NCBI GenBank assembly: GCA_036005845.1
Contig: DASYQD010000173.1
Location: forward strand, 1 to 16,424
Source: DASYQD01 sp036005845
GTDB lineage: Bacteria; Acidobacteriota; Thermoanaerobaculia; Multivoradales; JAIOJS01
DNA: 16,424 nt
Reading direction: 5' to 3'
Shown: positions 13,540 through 16,424 of the stretch, one piece after another
Position numbering within the stretch: position 1 is the first letter of the stretch
Layout of the letters: every line of letters starts with the position of its first letter
Made by a program: the position numbers and the translations under genes
The notes under the pieces: model-generated
What the model was told of the DNA's origin: nothing
Seen by the model: the letters and a program-made list of their open reading frames with translations, nothing else
Databases searched by the model: none

Positions 13540-14505
13540 GTGTCGCGGCTCGCGCGTTTTGCAGTCTGGACGCTCGCCTGCAATCTGCTCGTCGTGCTCT
13601 GGGGCGCTGTCGTGCGCGCTACGGGGTCGGGAGCGGGTTGCGGCAGTCATTGGCCGCTGTGTAACGGCGTCGTGGTGCCGCAGGCGCCCACGACGGCGAC
13701 GCTGATCGAGCTCACGCATCGCCTCACCAGCGGGCTCGCGTTGGTCATGGTGGTGGTGCTCGCGATCTGGTGTTGGCGCACGTTGCCGCGCGGGCATGCG
13801 GGACGGCGAGCGGCGATGGCGGCGTTGGTGCTGATCGTCGTCGAGGCCGCGATCGGGGCGGGGTTGGTGTTGCTCAACCTGGTGGGCAGCAATGCTTCGG
13901 TAGCGCGTGCGGCGTATATGGGGCTGCATTTGGCGGTGACGTTCTTCTTGCTCGGGTCGTTGGCGCTCACCGCGTGGTGGGTGGGCGATGCGCCGCCGTT
14001 GCGCCGCGACACGCGCGTGGCGATGCTGCTCGTGACCGCGTGCGGCGGGTTGCTGTTGGTGGCTGCCAGCGGTGCGATCGCGGCGCTCGGCGACACGCTG
14101 TTCCCGGCCGGTTCGCTGGCCGCGGGCGTGCAACAGGACCTGTCGCCGGCGAGTCATTTCCTCTTGCGCTTGCGCATCCTGCACCCGTTGCTTGCGGTTG
14201 CCGTCGCCGCCTACCTGCTGTTCCTGCCGCAGCTCGTGCAGGCGGCGCGCATGGGGCGCACGCCGCGCAAGCTGGGCAGCGCGGTGTCGCTGCTGGCGCT
14301 CGTGCAGCTCGCGGTGGGCGCCGCGAACCTCGGGCTGCTGGCGCCGGTGGCGCTGCAGCTCCTCCACCTGCTGCTCGCCGACTTGCTGTGGATCGCCGTC
14401 GTCCTGTTCGGCGCCGCGGCGCTCGCCGATCCTCGGCCGTCGCTCGTTGCCGCCGCGGCGTCGCGGGAGCTGGCCGAGCGCCGGCGGCCGGTGCGCGCTA
14501 CCTGA
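13540..14505 (+). CDS. ctaA: Heme A synthase (COX15/CtaA)
   Basis: Predicted integral-membrane enzyme that oxidises the heme O methyl group to a formyl group, giving heme A for aa3-type cytochrome oxidases. The 321 residues form about eight membrane helices in two four-helix halves. Key residues are all visible: Glu57 and His60 in LIELTHR, His130 in MGLHLAV, His215 in RILHPLL and His276 in QLLHLL (the four heme-ligand positions), plus the Cys34/Cys41 pair in GCGSHWPLCNG, the disulfide pair of the Bacillus-type enzyme. The open frame runs back to 13414, but that segment lies in the intergenic inverted repeat. I place the start at GTG 13540, just before the first membrane helix and six bases after TACAAT. 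The 3' end overlaps the PilZ-AMIN gene by 8 bases. No ctaB or oxidase subunit gene is in view. Confidence 0.94.
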   Translation: MSRLARFAVWTLACNLLVVLWGAVVRATGSGAGCGSHWPLCNGVVVPQAPTTATLIELTHRLTSGLALVMVVVLAIWCWRTLPRGHAGRRAAMAALVLIVVEAAIGAGLVLLNLVGSNASVARAAYMGLHLAVTFFLLGSLALTAWWVGDAPPLRRDTRVAMLLVTACGGLLLVAASGAIAALGDTLFPAGSLAAGVQQDLSPASHFLLRLRILHPLLAVAVAAYLLFLPQLVQAARMGRTPRKLGSAVSLLALVQLAVGAANLGLLAPVALQLLHLLLADLLWIAVVLFGAAALADPRPSLVAAAASRELAERRRPVRAT

Positions 14506-16024
14506 CGTCGGGAGCCTTGGCGAGATCGAGGCGCAGCTCGCCGCCTCGCACCTCGCTGGCGACGAGGCGCACTGCCGGGTCGGCGAGGTCGAGCACGAGG
14601 TGGATCTCGCCGCCGTCCTCGCCGTCGTGGCGGCCGGCGCGGATGCGGCGCACCTCGCCGGTGGCGGGCTCCCACGGCGCGAGCGGCGCGCCGCCGGCCA
14701 GGCCGAGGAGGCGCACGACGAGGCGGGGCGACTCGCCGCCGATGCGCGAGGCGCGCAGCCGAGCCGCCGCGAAGGCGCCGTCGAGAGCGATGACGATGCG
14801 GGTGCCGCCGGTGGGCAGCGGCTCCCAGCGCAAGCCGGTGAGGCGCGTCGCGGGGTTGAGCGGAGCGGCGTGCATCTGTGTGTCCGCGGCCGTCGGCGCG
14901 ATGCCTGGCGCGGGCTGAAGCCGCGGCGCATTCCCCGCTGACGCTGCGGGCGACTCCGCGAGAACCTTCGCCGCCGCGCCTGGCGCAGTGGGCGCGTCGC
15001 CGATGGTGGCGTCGCCGGAGGTACGAGGCGCCGCGGCCGCTGATTCGCGGGACGCCTCGGCCACAGCAGCCGACGCGGCCGTCGAGGTGGTCGTCGGCAT
15101 CGCCGTATCGACTGCGGCAGCCCCTTCCCCCGGCAGCACGTCGCGCCGCGCCGCGCCGACGACGAGGAGCGACGCGATGGCGCCGAGCGCCGCGATGCCC
15201 GCCGCCGCCGAGCCCCACCGCAAGCGCGAGCCTGCGGGCGGCGGCTCCGCGAAGGCGTGCACGGGCGGTCCCGCAGGAAGCGCCGGCTGGGGCAGCAGCT
15301 CGGACGGCGGCGGCGGCGGCACGAAGATCATCGGCCCGTCCTCCGCCAGCTCCGCCGGCAGTGGCCGCTCCACCTCCGCAGGCGCCGGCGAGCTCACGCC
15401 CGACGCCGCGAGCAGCGCTTCGAGCGACGGCTCGACCGCGGCGCCGATCGCGGTCGCGCCGGCGAGCCGTGCTGCCGCCTCCTCGCCGATCGCGCCACCC
15501 TCGCGCCGCTCGTCCCGCCGCACCGGCGGCAGCGGCGGCGGCGCGAGCACTTCGACGGACGGCGCCTCGCCGCCGGGCAACAACGCCGCGATCATCTCGA
15601 TGGCGCGCTGCTCCAGGGCGACGAAGCGGATCGCCATCCCCGGCGGCCGACCCGGCCCTTCGTACGACGGGCGCTGCCACGCCACCTCGCCGACGCCGCG
15701 CGCCGGCATCCGCCAGCCGGGCAGGAAGAGCTCGAAGCCGAGGCGGCGGCCGACGGGCTCGGGATCGACGAGGCGCAGGAACATGCCGCCGCGCGAGATG
15801 TCGCGCACGAAGCCGGTGTGGATGCCGCGGCGGCCGGCGCAGGAGAGCCGCACCACCGCCTCGTAGGAGAGCCGCGGCGCGGTACGCGACGGCAACGGCG
15901 CGCTCGGCGCCCGAGCCGCTGGCGCCGACTCTGCTGGCGTCGACGATGCAGCGCTCGCCGCCGCCTCGGCGCCGTCTTCGGACGCCTCGCCTTGGGCTGC
16001 GAAGTCGCGGCTGCCCTCGTCCAT
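14498..16024 (-). CDS. PilZ - transmembrane - AMIN domain protein
   Basis: A 508-residue protein with an unusual domain order. Residues of about 45-150 form a PilZ domain, a known c-di-GMP receptor, with both ligand motifs: RTAPR (RxxxR, 47-51) and DISRGG (DxSxxG, 75-80). A Pro/Ala/Glu-rich cytoplasmic spacer (150-270) leads to one membrane helix (about 271-291). After an Ala/Pro/Thr-rich periplasmic spacer comes an AMIN-like domain (about 390-505), a beta-rich fold that in PilQ and AmiC localises to peptidoglycan or the division site. It therefore could carry a c-di-GMP signal across the inner membrane to the cell wall or a pilus (inference). The ATG at 16024 lies 8 bases after the actin-like stop, so the two form an operon; the frame continues upstream through the actin gene but out of phase with it. 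The AMIN assignment is less sure than PilZ. Confidence 0.85.
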   Translation of the reverse strand: MDEGSRDFAAQGEASEDGAEAAASAASSTPAESAPAARAPSAPLPSRTAPRLSYEAVVRLSCAGRRGIHTGFVRDISRGGMFLRLVDPEPVGRRLGFELFLPGWRMPARGVGEVAWQRPSYEGPGRPPGMAIRFVALEQRAIEMIAALLPGGEAPSVEVLAPPPLPPVRRDERREGGAIGEEAAARLAGATAIGAAVEPSLEALLAASGVSSPAPAEVERPLPAELAEDGPMIFVPPPPPSELLPQPALPAGPPVHAFAEPPPAGSRLRWGSAAAGIAALGAIASLLVVGAARRDVLPGEGAAAVDTAMPTTTSTAASAAVAEASRESAAAAPRTSGDATIGDAPTAPGAAAKVLAESPAASAGNAPRLQPAPGIAPTAADTQMHAAPLNPATRLTGLRWEPLPTGGTRIVIALDGAFAAARLRASRIGGESPRLVVRLLGLAGGAPLAPWEPATGEVRRIRAGRHDGEDGGEIHLVLDLADPAVRLVASEVRGGELRLDLAKAPDVR

Positions 16025-16032
16025 CTCGCCGC

Positions 16033-16424
16033 TCAGGTCGACAGCTTCTCCCAGTCCGAGTCCGCCGCGTCGGTGGCGATCGAGAGGCCGCCGTCGGAGC
16101 CCGCGAACACCGGATCGGCGACGCGCGACACGCGGCCGCCGCCGAACTCCTCGAGCGACTCCTGCAGCGCCTCGGGCAGGCCGCCGATCAGCGAGCAGCA
16201 GCCGGCGAGCAGCACGTTCTGCCGCACGCGCTGCTGGTACTCGGGCTCGACGCGCGCCACGAGGTCCATCATCGTCTCCGACACCGGCCCGACCAGGCTC
16301 TCGCATGCCGTGCGCAGCTCGGCGGTGATGTCGAGCTCGGTGGGCTTGCCCTTGATCGGCGCCTCGACCGTCACCCGGCCCTTCGGCTTGCCGACGAAGC
16401 TGTTGCCCTCCTTCCACTCGCGCA
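16033..16424 (-). CDS. MamK/MreB-like bacterial actin, C-terminal part (cut by window end)
   Basis: Only the last 129 residues are inside the window; the gene continues beyond the right edge. The fragment matches the C-terminal third of MamK/MreB-type actins: KGKPTELDITAELRTACE, then QRVRQNVLLAG...LIGGL (subdomain 4 adenosine-loop region), VADPVFAGSDGGLSIA, and a terminal DWEKL like the EYWEQL end of MamK relatives. Such proteins form ATP-driven cytoplasmic filaments beneath the membrane. Oddity: the adenosine-contacting Gly-Gly-Gly/Ser loop reads AGCCS, with two Cys in place of the second and third Gly. The translational stop is 8 bases before the PilZ-AMIN gene, so both should be made from one mRNA. 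Which actin subgroup it belongs to cannot be settled from the tail alone. Confidence 0.82.
   Translation of the reverse strand, partial: REWKEGNSFVGKPKGRVTVEAPIKGKPTELDITAELRTACESLVGPVSETMMDLVARVEPEYQQRVRQNVLLAGCCSLIGGLPEALQESLEEFGGGRVSRVADPVFAGSDGGLSIATDAADSDWEKLST

Noticed and set aside
13312..14931. 539-residue minus-strand frame across ctaA
   Set aside because: Arg/Gln/His-rich shadow of ctaA and PilZ-AMIN; no start site or family motif.
16025..16417. Longer N-terminus of the PilZ-AMIN frame
   Set aside because: It is a shifted reading of the actin-like gene, whose frame carries clear family sequence; ATG 16024 is the sensible start.

Overview
This is a very GC-rich bacterial chromosomal stretch with strong third-position G/C bias, short intergenic gaps and housekeeping-type genes. 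There are no tRNA or rRNA genes, insertion sequences, phage genes or CRISPR. The protein styles fit an Acidobacteriota (Thermoanaerobaculia-like) or deltaproteobacterial genome: a PDZ/multi-TM/GAF/GGDEF signalling protein, an MshEN-Ala/Pro-linker-GAF protein, a PilZ-AMIN fusion beside a MamK/MreB-like actin, and an acidobacterial-looking CtaA. This placement is inference, and a marker-gene search would be needed to fix it.

Layout, left to right: an unrecognised helical protein (+, 56-1102); a membrane diguanylate cyclase (-, 1112-3460); a TrmJ-like tRNA methyltransferase (+, 3547-4332); an MshEN-linker-GAF-like protein (-, 4366-6315); an AzgA/NCS2 purine permease (+, 6473-7816) followed by a DinB-like protein (+, 7828-8370); a DUF47-pit phosphate transport operon (+, 8544-10159); an exported dienelactone-hydrolase-like enzyme (+, 10243-11181); a classical SDR oxidoreductase (+, 11345-12157); a phytase-like lipoprotein (-, 12099-13307); heme A synthase CtaA (+, 13540-14505); and, at the right edge, an operon read leftwards of an actin-like protein (cut by the window end) and a PilZ-TM-AMIN protein. 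No gene-free stretch exceeds 300 bases; the longest, 13308-13539 (232 bases), holds two divergent promoters and a nested inverted repeat.

The most interesting theme is cyclic di-GMP. The window has one predicted producer (an intact RYGGEEF active site with a product-inhibition RxxD site) and two predicted receivers (an MshEN domain with both 24-residue motifs, and a PilZ domain with its RxxxR and DxSxxG motifs). The PilZ receiver is joined through one membrane helix to a periplasmic AMIN domain and is encoded 8 bases after an actin-like cytoskeletal gene. That suggests a c-di-GMP-tuned link between an actin filament and the cell wall or a pilus machine. Each domain is recognisable, but the coupling is inference.

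A second theme is gene expression. Several genes (TrmJ, CtaA, the phytase-like lipoprotein) have a TAnnnT-type -10 only 6-7 bases before the start codon and no Shine-Dalgarno sequence, so they look leaderless. Others (NCS2, DUF47, DLH, SDR) have strong GGAGG sites. Two structured intergenic repeats (11187-11265 and 13365-13479), a 15-bp tandem repeat between divergent genes (3488-3529) and Pho-box-like direct repeats ahead of the phosphate transporter (8408-8425) are further signals.
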